Both the position numbers and the translations under genes were made by a program. Positions 25,401 through 30,847 of a DNA stretch of 30,847 nt are shown here, piece by piece. Each line of letters begins with the position of its first letter. Positions within the stretch are counted from its first letter, which is position 1. The stretch is taken from assembly GCA_038527215.1 (NCBI GenBank), contig JBCBGC010000100.1, positions 1-30,847 of the forward strand, read 5' to 3'. The notes beneath the pieces are model-generated. The model worked only from the letters and a program-made list of their open reading frames with translations. It did not search any database and was not told the DNA's origin. This stretch comes from JAWPMV01 sp038527215 (GTDB lineage: Bacteria > Bacteroidota > Bacteroidia > J057).

Positions 25401-26722
25401 CGATCGCTGCCGGTATCCCAACCGGGACTTATCAAGTTCTGGTTACGGATGTCAATGGCTGCACCGACAGTACGGAAATCAATCTGGACGAGCCCCTGCC
25501 GCTTAACCTGAGTTTGAGTACCCAGGATGTGCGCTGCTTTGGGGAGTCGAATGGACTGGCCGAGGCTCAGGTAATGGGGGGCACCCCTCCCTATAGTTAT
25601 AATTGGAGCAGTGGTTCCAACACCTTTAATGCACCCAACTTAGCCATTGGCAATTATCTGCTCAACGTTACAGACCTAAATGGCTGTACGGTCAGTGGAG
25701 ACGTTGATATTTTCCAACCAGCCCTATTGACCATCAACCTGACCTATACGGACCTCAGATGCTATAACGGCCAGGACGGAACGGCCCTGGTGGTGCCTTC
25801 TGGGGGAACTCCCACATACCAGTACCAGTGGACTTCAGGAGACACGATTCCTAATCCTCAAAATCTAGATGCAGGTATGTTATCGGTGGTCGTTCGCGAT
25901 CAAAATGATTGTGAGGCTACCGAAACGGTTACCCTAATCGAACCTGATTCCATTGATATTGAAGTGATTGAAAGGGTAGGGGCCATTTGTGATGAGCCTA
26001 ATGGCAGCGCTACCGTGCGGGCCAGTGGCGGCACGCCTACTTTCTCTTATAGTTGGAACACCAGCCCGATTCAATTTGGCCCGACTGTCAGCAATATTTT
26101 TGGCGAAGGCGCAGGAGGTCCTTATGAGGTTACGGTAACCGACGCCAACAGCTGTACCAAGGTGCTGGAAGTCAGCGTGCCGAATGATCCACCAGCGGTG
26201 GCTGATTTTATCACGGATCAGGACTCATTGCGGATTCTCTTCAGCGTAGGAGCCATCAACTTTCTCAATCAATCTCAATTTGCGGTAGCCTATCTCTGGG
26301 ATTTCGGGGATGGGAATATCAGTGATGACGAAAATCCCACCCATAGCTATGCTGAGGAAGGGACCTATGTGGTGAGCTTAATCGCCTTTGATGCGAACTT
26401 TAGCTGTCCGGATACCTTTCAATTGGTGTTGGAAATCATCGCTGATGGGGTGCTGTATACGCCCAATGCTTTTACGCCGAATGATGACGGGAAAAACGAT
26501 GTGTTCCGGGTATCGGGCTTTGGGTTGGTAGAATTTGAAATGATCATCTTCGACCGCTGGGGTAGAGAAGTAAGGCGACTGTTGAATCCCGCAGACGGTT
26601 GGGATGGCCGGGCCAACAACGGAGATATGGTGCAGGAAGGGGTTTATGCCTACATCATCAATGCCCTGCAAAATGATGGCGCGCGGATCAAACGAGGGGG
26701 GACCATTACCCTGATTCGCTAG
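19475..26722 (+). CDS. Giant SprB-repeat surface adhesin, T9SS cargo with PKD and type B sorting domain
   Basis: The 2415-residue precursor begins with a signal peptide (about residues 1-32, LLTLFFGTAQYVKA). Next is a Cys-rich head (SHSMGADLTYSCLGG ... LTFYRDCSG, to about 290) found at the N-terminus of many Bacteroidota surface proteins. Ig/cadherin-like domains (about 290-840) follow, one interrupted by an inserted domain of about 200 residues. Then come 18 SprB-type repeats of 75-80 residues (about 848-2240), each with the pattern CxGxxxG, GGTxPYxY, AGxYxVxVxDxNGC and EPxxL. A PKD domain follows (VAYLWDFGDGNISDDENPTHSY), then the type B sorting domain (TPNAFTPNDDGKNDVF ... IFDRWGREV ... 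GWDGRANNG ... EGVYAYII ... GGTITLIR). In Flavobacterium johnsoniae, SprB is the mobile adhesin moved along the cell by the gliding machinery; here that role is inferred. It is the first of three co-oriented surface-protein genes. Confidence 0.94.
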   Translation: MLMHAWLLLRIRISAFFLLLTLFFGTAQYVKASHSMGADLTYSCLGGNQYQINLTFYRDCSGVTPLPSFPVDIVSASCGQAAQVVLNQVATIDISPLCPAQQANSSCNGGPLPGVEEVRYTATYTFPENCSDWVISWSECCRNSAITNANVISIANGTETYIEATLDNLSVNCNSSPTFSNSPVPFICAGEPYQYNHAAFDADGDSLAYELINPQELTLGAPTNIPLLAPFTPTYPISTIPANNFNFDPLTGQFSFTPDVPQQSILTMLVKQYRDGKLIGTVMRDIQIVVLACANSSPVIGDPTAITGGTLTGNTFAVCAGNTLTFTVTSSDPDLTDNLTVTDNLGLTIPGATTNTTGTNPAITTFSWNTSTADVGVHSFVLNVEDDACPLLSKQAVGFEIYVQAPVQAFSSAYGICPGVSQSVQLGAYVEGSAGNGTYSWSPATNLSDPNVQNPVATLSGPATYSVQYTEGVCSSNATVDLQNIGDLVATPSDTVLCNGNSAQLNANFTLNLAPPLNGCGPATQACGGPAATVQVGSGSSTTGTDANSGGAGTPFLGSYEDGRTQMLFTAAELNAAGVTPGIISELSLDVSSVFSTAAYNGFTIRMGCTGIAEMTTFQGGLTQVFTGNYSPVVGANTFVLQTNYEWDGTTNLILEFCFDNTTSSGFDHVTYTGTTYNSVIFRYQNGSVGCNLTGGFLTNQRPNVRFTSCPIALNINYVWTPAAGLSDASIANPVAQPLVSTNYVVSVVTPGCTFTDTVETTVDNPPALAPFTPLSVCEGDSVSLSPAGTDLANASFLWTPATGLSSTTAAAPQASPAVTTTYTVTATNGCGSDTETVTVTVLPRPTVTLAGTDITCPGDNNGTITATITGGTPAYTYNWTPSVGITPIVSGLAGGLYQLIVGDANNCTDTASITLQEPPALTLAVTSTTNLSCNGAGDGALTVTANGGTAPYSYSLDGVNFQLAPTFVGMAAGNYNITVQDANGCLQQASTTLTEPIALTGLVFGITSSDCLNPTGTFTITGDGGAGNYSYSIDGGLNFQTSGVFTNLAAGSYTVIIQDGNGCQGTVTVNVPAIGAPTAALSGLVPITCPGGNNGSVLVTASGGVAPLSYSIDGVNFQPTGSFSGLTAGDYTITVEDANGCPAFIDVSLTEPPAMSSFTVILNDASCPGANDGNFTVVGLGGTPAYTFSIDGVTFNPTGAFPNLVANTYNLTILDQNGCQFDTTVTVGEPPALGGTVVALTPVDCNGASTGSFTLAGTGGVGPYEYSLNNVTYQNSGAFTNIPASNYTVFVRDNNGCIAPVQVNLPEPAPLVPVIDAQSNVACNGDSTGAITVSGQGGTPAYGYSLTNGNFVTNGTFSGLPANNYTVFIEDANGCVSATPIPVVITQPAPFTVSVANQINIACNGDSSGSVDLLGTGGTAPYNFSLDGVNFSPATTISNLPAGIYAVTAVDDSGCVATAGFTLTEPAPIQINLDSQTNVFCNGTATGALFVSANGGSIPYEYSLDGVNFQPSGAFLNLPAGPFTITVRDAGNCTNTLNATLTEPPAIALNAVVNANVTCPGGSDGVATANPAGGSGGYTFVWNPGGLVGAAVNNLPAGTFGVTVTDSNGCSNTDSVTVTEPPAFQTSVSLAQGVSCFGLTDAVAKVAVSGGTPGYAYAWSAGVAAGDSTSQLGAGTYFVTITDALGCQSLDSISIVEPDSINIQIQKTDVSCFGLSDGSLTAVPTGGVGGFTFVWDGNPAQNQATLGTLPIGIYQVVVTDQNGCQNTAADTINQPTAINLLTSVQNETCSDSNGVARVFATGGAGGFTYAWNTNPVQVLDSAINLKAGSYQVVVTDQNGCQDSATVSLIDEAAPSLVADTIADATCFGLNNGFATVTASGGTGTYAYTWNTNPVQNGPTALNLLAGTYIATVDDGQCLTNLSVVVGQPGEMFALIDTFQVPRCAGDANGSITATVLGGTGPYTYRWNTTPVQNGPIAAGIPTGTYQVLVTDVNGCTDSTEINLDEPLPLNLSLSTQDVRCFGESNGLAEAQVMGGTPPYSYNWSSGSNTFNAPNLAIGNYLLNVTDLNGCTVSGDVDIFQPALLTINLTYTDLRCYNGQDGTALVVPSGGTPTYQYQWTSGDTIPNPQNLDAGMLSVVVRDQNDCEATETVTLIEPDSIDIEVIERVGAICDEPNGSATVRASGGTPTFSYSWNTSPIQFGPTVSNIFGEGAGGPYEVTVTDANSCTKVLEVSVPNDPPAVADFITDQDSLRILFSVGAINFLNQSQFAVAYLWDFGDGNISDDENPTHSYAEEGTYVVSLIAFDANFSCPDTFQLVLEIIADGVLYTPNAFTPNDDGKNDVFRVSGFGLVEFEMIIFDRWGREVRRLLNPADGWDGRANNGDMVQEGVYAYIINALQNDGARIKRGGTITLIR
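22016..26195 (+). repeat. 18 SprB-type coding repeats of about 225-235 bp in the giant adhesin
   Basis: Eighteen units run without a gap. Units 2-9 (22244-24121) mostly carry a YSLDGVNF-type centre; units 1 and 10-18 carry YxWN or YxW centres. DNA identity is high only in places: the 15-mer GGATGGGGTGAATTT recurs in units 2, 8 and 9. Units 12 and 13 share an almost identical 35-base stretch (24738 and 24966), and units 14 and 15 share a TGGAATACC...AAAATGGACC stretch. Most units have diverged, so this is an old array with patches of newer duplication. Confidence 0.88.
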
Positions 26723-26773
26723 GGGAAGATTTGCGGTCTAACGGAACAGATAGTAACTTTCTGATACAGAAAT

Positions 26774-26798
26774 GAGGGCTAACCAGAGGTTAGCCCTC
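26774..26798 (+). terminator. Perfect hairpin between the giant adhesin and the next gene (weak terminator)
   Basis: A perfect 10-bp stem (26774-26783 with 26789-26798) closes a CAGAG loop, 51 bases after the adhesin stop codon. Only TTAGCTTTG follows, not a full T-run, so termination may be partial. The bases just after it match a -7 promoter box. Confidence 0.55.
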
Positions 26799-26799
26799 T

Positions 26800-26807
26800 T
26801 AGCTTTG
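26800..26807 (+). promoter_or_regulatory. Candidate -7 box for the 630-aa T9SS cargo gene
   Basis: TAGCTTTG matches TAnnTTTG exactly and lies 23 bases before the ATG at 26831. It begins two bases after the hairpin stem. The expected -33 site falls inside the hairpin and has no TTG, so confidence is limited. Confidence 0.38.
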
Positions 26808-26830
26808 AAAATGCCGATAACTGCGCTACT

Positions 26831-28723
26831 ATGTTCCCTCAAAATGTCCAATTAAGCCGGACCTGGATGGCCGTAGGCTTGATGAGTCTGCTGACTTTTT
26901 TTCCGACTTTTTCTCAGGCTCAGGTATGTCAGGGAAACCTGGGGGAAAATATCTTCACCGAAGGAGATTTTGGGGAAGGAACGGCCAATATTCTTTTGCC
27001 TAATCCCAACATTGCCCCTGGTTATAATTACACCACCAATCCTCCACCAAGTGATGGACAATATGTAATCACCAATCACACCGGAGCCTGGGCCAATCTC
27101 TATCCTTCCTGGCTACGCATTTTTGATAATAGCAGCAGCAATCAAGGCTATATGATGGTGGTCAATGCCAGCTTTAGTCCGGGAAAATTTTATGAGCAGA
27201 CCGTAACAGGTTTATGTGAAAATACCCTCTTTGAATTTTCGGCAGATGTCATCAACCTGATTGGACGAAATGTTGCCAATCACATCAAGCCTAATGTTTC
27301 CTTTCTGATCGATGATGTGGTGGTTTTCTCTACGGGTGATATTGATCAGGACCAAATTTGGCACACCTACGGCTTTACCTTTAGTACCCAGCCTGGACAA
27401 ACTTCTGTAAAGCTATCCTTACAAAACAACGCCCCTGGTGGCATCGGCAATGATCTGGCTATTGATAACATTGCCTTTCGAGCCTGTGGCCCGGAAGCCC
27501 GGGTAGGACCGGAAACCGATATTTTCGTCTGTGAGGATGGCGATCCATTTGTCATGCAAGCCATCCTGAATGGCAACCAATATCCGAATCCGGCTTTCCA
27601 ATGGCAACGTAGCCCGGATGGAGGCTTGACCTGGGAAAATATCCCCGGAGCCAATGGCAATACCTTTACCCATACTGCACAAGCTAGCGGATTTTACTAC
27701 TATCGGTATCTGGTGGCGAATGAGAACGTAAATCTGTCCAATGCCAAGTGCCGTATTTTGTCCAATGTGAAAATCGTGGAGGTGGTGCCAAAGTTTTATA
27801 CCGTTTTTGATACTATCTGCACCGGATTAACATATATGACCGGCAACAATGCCTATACCACCACGGGGGTCTACGTGGATACCCTGACCAGTTCTATCGG
27901 CTGTGACAGCATCCGTACCCTACACCTCAATGTGGTGCCCCAACCCAACATGGGGGCAGAATATGATCTACAAGATCCCAGCTGCCATGATCGCACGGAT
28001 GGCTCTATTGCTGTCCTGAGCGTATCCGGCGGAGTAGGTCCTTATACCTATTATTTCGAAGGGGCTGGCCCCTTTAATGAAGCGGATTTTCGGGATTTGG
28101 CAGGTGGAACATACGATCTCAAAATAGAAGACCGCTATGGCTGCACCCTGGAGAGCCAACTGGAGCTGGTGGCTCCTATCCCTTTTACCCTCGAACTTGG
28201 AGAGGATGTGCAGGTGAGGCTAGGGGAGGAGCTAACCCTGGATCCTATAGCTAATGGTCCGATTGGGTCCTACCAATGGGTGCCTGCTGACCTGGTGGAT
28301 TGCGATACGGCTGCCTGCCTGCCGGTAACCTGGGCCCCGACTATCAGTGGATGGTTGCGGTTGGATGCCTTTTCCGAAACGGGCTGCCCCGCCAGTGATT
28401 CGATTTTTATTCGGGTCATCAAAGTTCGTTCGGTCTTTATTCCTTCTGGATTTACCCCTAATGGGGACGGGCGCAATGAACGTTTCACGGTTACGGGTCC
28501 CACGCCCCAGATTGTGCGGGTTCAAAGCCTGGCCGTATTTAACCGCTGGGGACAGGCAGTCTTTCAACAGGACAATTTCCAGCCGGGAGCTGCGGATAGC
28601 GGCTGGGACGGCTTTATGGGGTCAGTAGCGGCTCCTGAAGGAGTGTATATGTATCAGGCCAGGGTAGAGTTCCTGGATGGCCTGGTGATTCCCTATGCGG
28701 GTACGCTTACCCTGATCCGATAG
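26831..28723 (+). CDS. T9SS cargo: lectin-like head, one SprB-like repeat, type B sorting domain
   Basis: The signal peptide is about residues 1-30 (LMSLLTFFPTFSQA). Residues 35-220 form a beta-sandwich resembling carbohydrate-binding modules (GENIFTEGDFGEG ... GYNYTTNPPPSDGQYVIT ... DNAPGG-like LQNNAPGGIGNDLAIDNIAF). An Ig-like domain follows (PAFQWQRSPDGGLTWENIPGANGNTFTHTA), then a short cysteine-containing segment (FDTICTG ... TSSIGCDSIRTL) and one SprB-type repeat (PSCHDRTDGSIAVLSVSGGVGPYTY ... YGC, about 385-450). The type B domain closes the protein (IPSGFTPNGDGRNERF ... VFNRWGQAVF ... SGWDGFMG ... EGVYMYQARVEF ... AGTLTLIR). It is probably a surface adhesin or glycan binder; no catalytic motif is seen. 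It lies 108 bases after the giant adhesin gene and 41 bases before the LRR gene, in the same direction. Confidence 0.92.
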   Translation: MFPQNVQLSRTWMAVGLMSLLTFFPTFSQAQVCQGNLGENIFTEGDFGEGTANILLPNPNIAPGYNYTTNPPPSDGQYVITNHTGAWANLYPSWLRIFDNSSSNQGYMMVVNASFSPGKFYEQTVTGLCENTLFEFSADVINLIGRNVANHIKPNVSFLIDDVVVFSTGDIDQDQIWHTYGFTFSTQPGQTSVKLSLQNNAPGGIGNDLAIDNIAFRACGPEARVGPETDIFVCEDGDPFVMQAILNGNQYPNPAFQWQRSPDGGLTWENIPGANGNTFTHTAQASGFYYYRYLVANENVNLSNAKCRILSNVKIVEVVPKFYTVFDTICTGLTYMTGNNAYTTTGVYVDTLTSSIGCDSIRTLHLNVVPQPNMGAEYDLQDPSCHDRTDGSIAVLSVSGGVGPYTYYFEGAGPFNEADFRDLAGGTYDLKIEDRYGCTLESQLELVAPIPFTLELGEDVQVRLGEELTLDPIANGPIGSYQWVPADLVDCDTAACLPVTWAPTISGWLRLDAFSETGCPASDSIFIRVIKVRSVFIPSGFTPNGDGRNERFTVTGPTPQIVRVQSLAVFNRWGQAVFQQDNFQPGAADSGWDGFMGSVAAPEGVYMYQARVEFLDGLVIPYAGTLTLIR

Positions 28724-28764
28724 AAAAAAGCGACAAATTCTGTATTTTGGAGAAAACATCAACC

Positions 28765-30468
28765 ATGCTTGCTTTCTCCAGAACCATAGTACTAGGAGGA
28801 TTCTTCACCCTTTTCCTTTGGCTCCCGCTTAAGGCGCAAGAGGTTTCCATTCCTGATTCTATTTTTCGTGCCTACCTTCTGAACAATCCCCTCATAAACC
28901 AGGATACCGACGATAAAATTACCGTAGCTGAAGCTGCTTCAGCTACGCAACTAATAATTTTTGATTCATTTGGGAAGCTGATCCAGGATATGACGGGCTT
29001 GGAAGCCTTCGTGAATCTGGAGTCCATATTCTTCTACGAACTCGGGACAGATTCGCTCCCACTTTCAAACCTAAGTAAACTCAAAGTTTTACGGGTCCAC
29101 CGGACTTTTTTAAAAAGTTTGAACCTGGCTGGCAACCCGGCCCTGGAAAATCTGGAATGCTGGGAATGTGAACTGGAGGAAATTGACCTGAGTCAACAAA
29201 GTCAGTTAAAGCGGCTTTTCCTGGAGGATAGCCGGCTAGACACATTGGAACTGGTCCATCAGTCTCAATTGGAATCAATCTCGGTGAGAGAAAATTTTTT
29301 AACTGGCCTCGATTTATCAGGGGCAAGTAATCTGAAGGAGTTGATTGTGAATCAAAATCGGATGCAATGGTTGATCCCTCCGGTAAATAATAACATAGAG
29401 GATTACGCTGCCAGTTATAACGATTGGGGAAGTATGGATTTAAGAGGTTGGGATATGCTAAGCGATTTTCGGTGTATAGAATGTGGATTGGACAGCATTA
29501 TCCTGCCACAATCTCCCAGGCTACGGTTGCTTACCCTAAACCGGAATCGCCTGAAAAATCTGGACTTACAAGGGACGCCGGCCATTATGACCCTTTCTCT
29601 GGATGATAATTTATTTACCTCTTTTGACCTTGAGGGAGGGCTGAATAGTTTACAAACCCTCCGTTTTGCCCGTAATCAGTTGCAGCGTCTCAATACGCGT
29701 GGTGCTGCTTTTTTGTCTTTCCTGGATTGTTCTGGAAATCAATTAAGCTCTCTGGATTTACAGGTTTCTCCCGGCTTGGAGTTCCTGAGGGCCAATCAGA
29801 ACCCATTGGAAAGCCTTGAGCTTGCTCAGTCGGGAGAGCTAAGGGATTTATTTGTGCGGGAGGCCAGGTTGGAAAGCCTGGACCTGAGTGCCCAAACGGG
29901 GCTGCTGGCGATAGACCTCACCCGTAATGCGCTTACCTCTCTTGTTTTGCCGGATACAGGCTTGCTGGGGAGACTCATTGTGGATGATAATCCCGAGCTG
30001 CCCCATCTGGATATTTCGAAGCAAGTGAACCTGAACCTTTTCTCTGTGAGTCGGTGCTCAGGCCTGGAATACGTCTGCGTTTGGGAACTGCCTTTCAACA
30101 CTTCCTTGCTGCAATTGGTGCTGGACGGCACGAATTTTCCCTTTGTCCTGTGCGCGGGAGATTTTCCGATTGGCTTCCCTAAGTCCTTTGAAGATGTGAG
30201 TCTGCAGCCCAATCCTGCTACGGAAAAAGTATCCCTCGTCTATGACCGGGTCTTTTTCTCCGAGGGCGCGCCCAACATCTGGTTATATGATCAGCAAGGA
30301 CGGCTGCACCGCTCCTGGAAAGGGGGTACGGTCTGGCCTACTCCATATGTGGTTCTGGACCTATCTGGTTTGCTGCCGGGGGTCTATATGGTTCGCTGTG
30401 ATGGAGAATTGCCGGGGTCGGATGGGCCGATTTCGAGGACGGTGTATAAGAAGTTGATGGTGCAGTAG
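28765..30468 (+). CDS. Secreted leucine-rich-repeat protein with a T9SS type A-like C-terminal domain
   Basis: The signal peptide is about residues 1-24 (MLAFSRTIVLGGFFTLFLWLPLKAQ). A short leader helix with D/N-rich residues follows (IPDSIFRAYLLNNPLINQDTDDKITVAEA), as in Bacteroidota internalin-like proteins. About 16-18 LRR units of about 20-22 residues occupy 60-460 (for example LKSLNLAGNPALENLECWECELEEIDLS). The last 90 residues (SLQPNPATEKVSLVYD ... IWLYDQQGRL ... LDLSGLLPGVYMVRC ... YKKLMV) match the T9SS type A sorting pattern. LRR proteins of this kind bind proteins at the cell surface; the partner is unknown. I start at the ATG at 28765 rather than the in-frame TTG at 28747, because the ATG places the signal peptide at the N-terminus. 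No promoter is certain; the 41-base gap suggests co-transcription with the gene before it. Confidence 0.9.
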   Translation: MLAFSRTIVLGGFFTLFLWLPLKAQEVSIPDSIFRAYLLNNPLINQDTDDKITVAEAASATQLIIFDSFGKLIQDMTGLEAFVNLESIFFYELGTDSLPLSNLSKLKVLRVHRTFLKSLNLAGNPALENLECWECELEEIDLSQQSQLKRLFLEDSRLDTLELVHQSQLESISVRENFLTGLDLSGASNLKELIVNQNRMQWLIPPVNNNIEDYAASYNDWGSMDLRGWDMLSDFRCIECGLDSIILPQSPRLRLLTLNRNRLKNLDLQGTPAIMTLSLDDNLFTSFDLEGGLNSLQTLRFARNQLQRLNTRGAAFLSFLDCSGNQLSSLDLQVSPGLEFLRANQNPLESLELAQSGELRDLFVREARLESLDLSAQTGLLAIDLTRNALTSLVLPDTGLLGRLIVDDNPELPHLDISKQVNLNLFSVSRCSGLEYVCVWELPFNTSLLQLVLDGTNFPFVLCAGDFPIGFPKSFEDVSLQPNPATEKVSLVYDRVFFSEGAPNIWLYDQQGRLHRSWKGGTVWPTPYVVLDLSGLLPGVYMVRCDGELPGSDGPISRTVYKKLMVQ

Positions 30469-30484
30469 CCTTCCATTTGTATGC

Positions 30485-30641
30485 ATGTCATCCCGGAATG
30501 GGCTCCGACCAAAGGGAGGGGAACATATCCGGGATCTCCGCGATTGCGTCATGATCATGGAGACCCCGGATAAGCCTTTTCGCTGGCGCTCAACGTCTTT
30601 CCGGGGTGACAAAAAAAAGGAGTCATGGGTGAGACCGCTCT
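30485..30641. repeat. Palindromic intergenic repeat, copy 1 (short form)
   Basis: This 157-base element and copy 2 are near-identical apart from one 30-base indel and a few substitutions. The ends TGTCATCCCGG (30486-30496) and CCGGGGTGACA near 30601-30611 are inverted repeats with one mismatch. Inside, ATCCCGGA/TCCGGGAT and the palindrome CATGATCATG can form hairpins. A tail of about 30 bases after the right end (A-run, then GGAGTCATGGGTGAGACCGCTCT) is repeated as well. It encodes nothing plausible and looks like a MITE- or REP-like element. Confidence 0.82.
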
Positions 30642-30660
30642 TAAACTTTCACATATATCT

Positions 30661-30847
30661 ATGTCATCCCGGAATGGGCTCCGACCAAAGGGAGGGGGCC
30701 ATATCCGGGATCTCCGCGATTACGTCATGATCATGGAGACCCCGGACGATTAGCATGTCGGGATCCATGACCCGGATAAGCCTTTTCGCTGGCGCTCAAC
30801 GTCTTTCCGGGGTGACAAAAAAAAGGAGTCATGGGTGAGACCGCTCT
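30661..30847. repeat. Palindromic intergenic repeat, copy 2 (long form, runs to the window edge)
   Basis: The copy starts exactly 176 bases after copy 1 and is 187 bases long to the window edge, where the shared tail is reached. It has 30 extra bases (about 30749-30778) that end in CCCGGA, the same hexamer that precedes them. The non-coding stretch 30469-30847 holds only these two copies and a 19-base spacer. Further copies may follow beyond the edge. Confidence 0.82.

Noticed and set aside
22016..26195. Regular repeats considered as a CRISPR or non-coding satellite array
   Set aside because: The units are about 230 bases, coding, in frame, and carry SprB amino-acid patterns; there are no short identical repeats with unique spacers.
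30485..30730. 81- to 83-codon open frames across the right-end repeats
   Set aside because: They run through palindromic repeat DNA, occur on both strands and have no domain; they are unlikely to be genes.

Overview
The window reads as chromosomal DNA of a Bacteroidota bacterium, most likely a gliding or surface-adhesive marine/freshwater lineage such as the Saprospiria (Lewinella-like). The lineage is inferred from gene content, not from a marker tree. The evidence is three proteins ending in the type IX secretion system (T9SS) type B C-terminal domain, one ending in a type A-like domain, SprB-type repeats, -7 boxes of the Bacteroidota form TAnnTTTG, few Shine-Dalgarno sites, and a C-terminally extended lysyl-tRNA synthetase. 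Coding density is high. No tRNA, rRNA, CRISPR array, transposase or phage gene was seen.

Left part (1-9902): a DUF349 coiled-coil protein cut by the left edge, lysS, and a MerR-type regulator with a B12-binding-like C-terminus all read leftward. The regulator is divergent from a lipoprotein gene, which is followed by a lipoprotein M16 zinc peptidase. A strong terminator ends the peptidase gene, and only four bases after its T-run a small GNAT acetyltransferase begins.

Middle part (9899-16472): a leftward 991-residue T9SS cargo protein (beta-propeller-like head, PKD domain, six Ig-like repeats, type B sorting domain) has its own promoter. Upstream of it are a DCC-family thiol oxidoreductase and a KdsC-like HAD phosphatase carrying an N-terminal XRE helix-turn-helix domain. 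Divergent from these is a periplasmic S9 dipeptidyl-peptidase IV-like enzyme with a textbook terminator.

Right part (16473-30847): a 763-residue protein of unknown function without a signal peptide, preceded by a structured leader. Then come a 2415-residue SprB-repeat surface protein, a 630-residue type B cargo protein with a lectin-like head, and a 567-residue leucine-rich-repeat protein with a type A-like tail. The last three are co-oriented and probably form a surface-adhesion island. The T9SS machinery itself is not in this window. The right edge holds two tandem copies of a palindromic intergenic element bounded by imperfect inverted repeats.

The most distinctive items are the two-block architecture of the 18 SprB repeats, the domain nested inside an Ig-like domain of the same protein, the XRE-KdsC fusion, the CarH-like regulator that lacks a histidine and has a dyad at its promoter, the unknown 763-residue gene with its leader, and the tandem palindromic elements. 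I did not find a clearly new multi-gene system such as a defence island, secretion machine or biosynthetic cluster.
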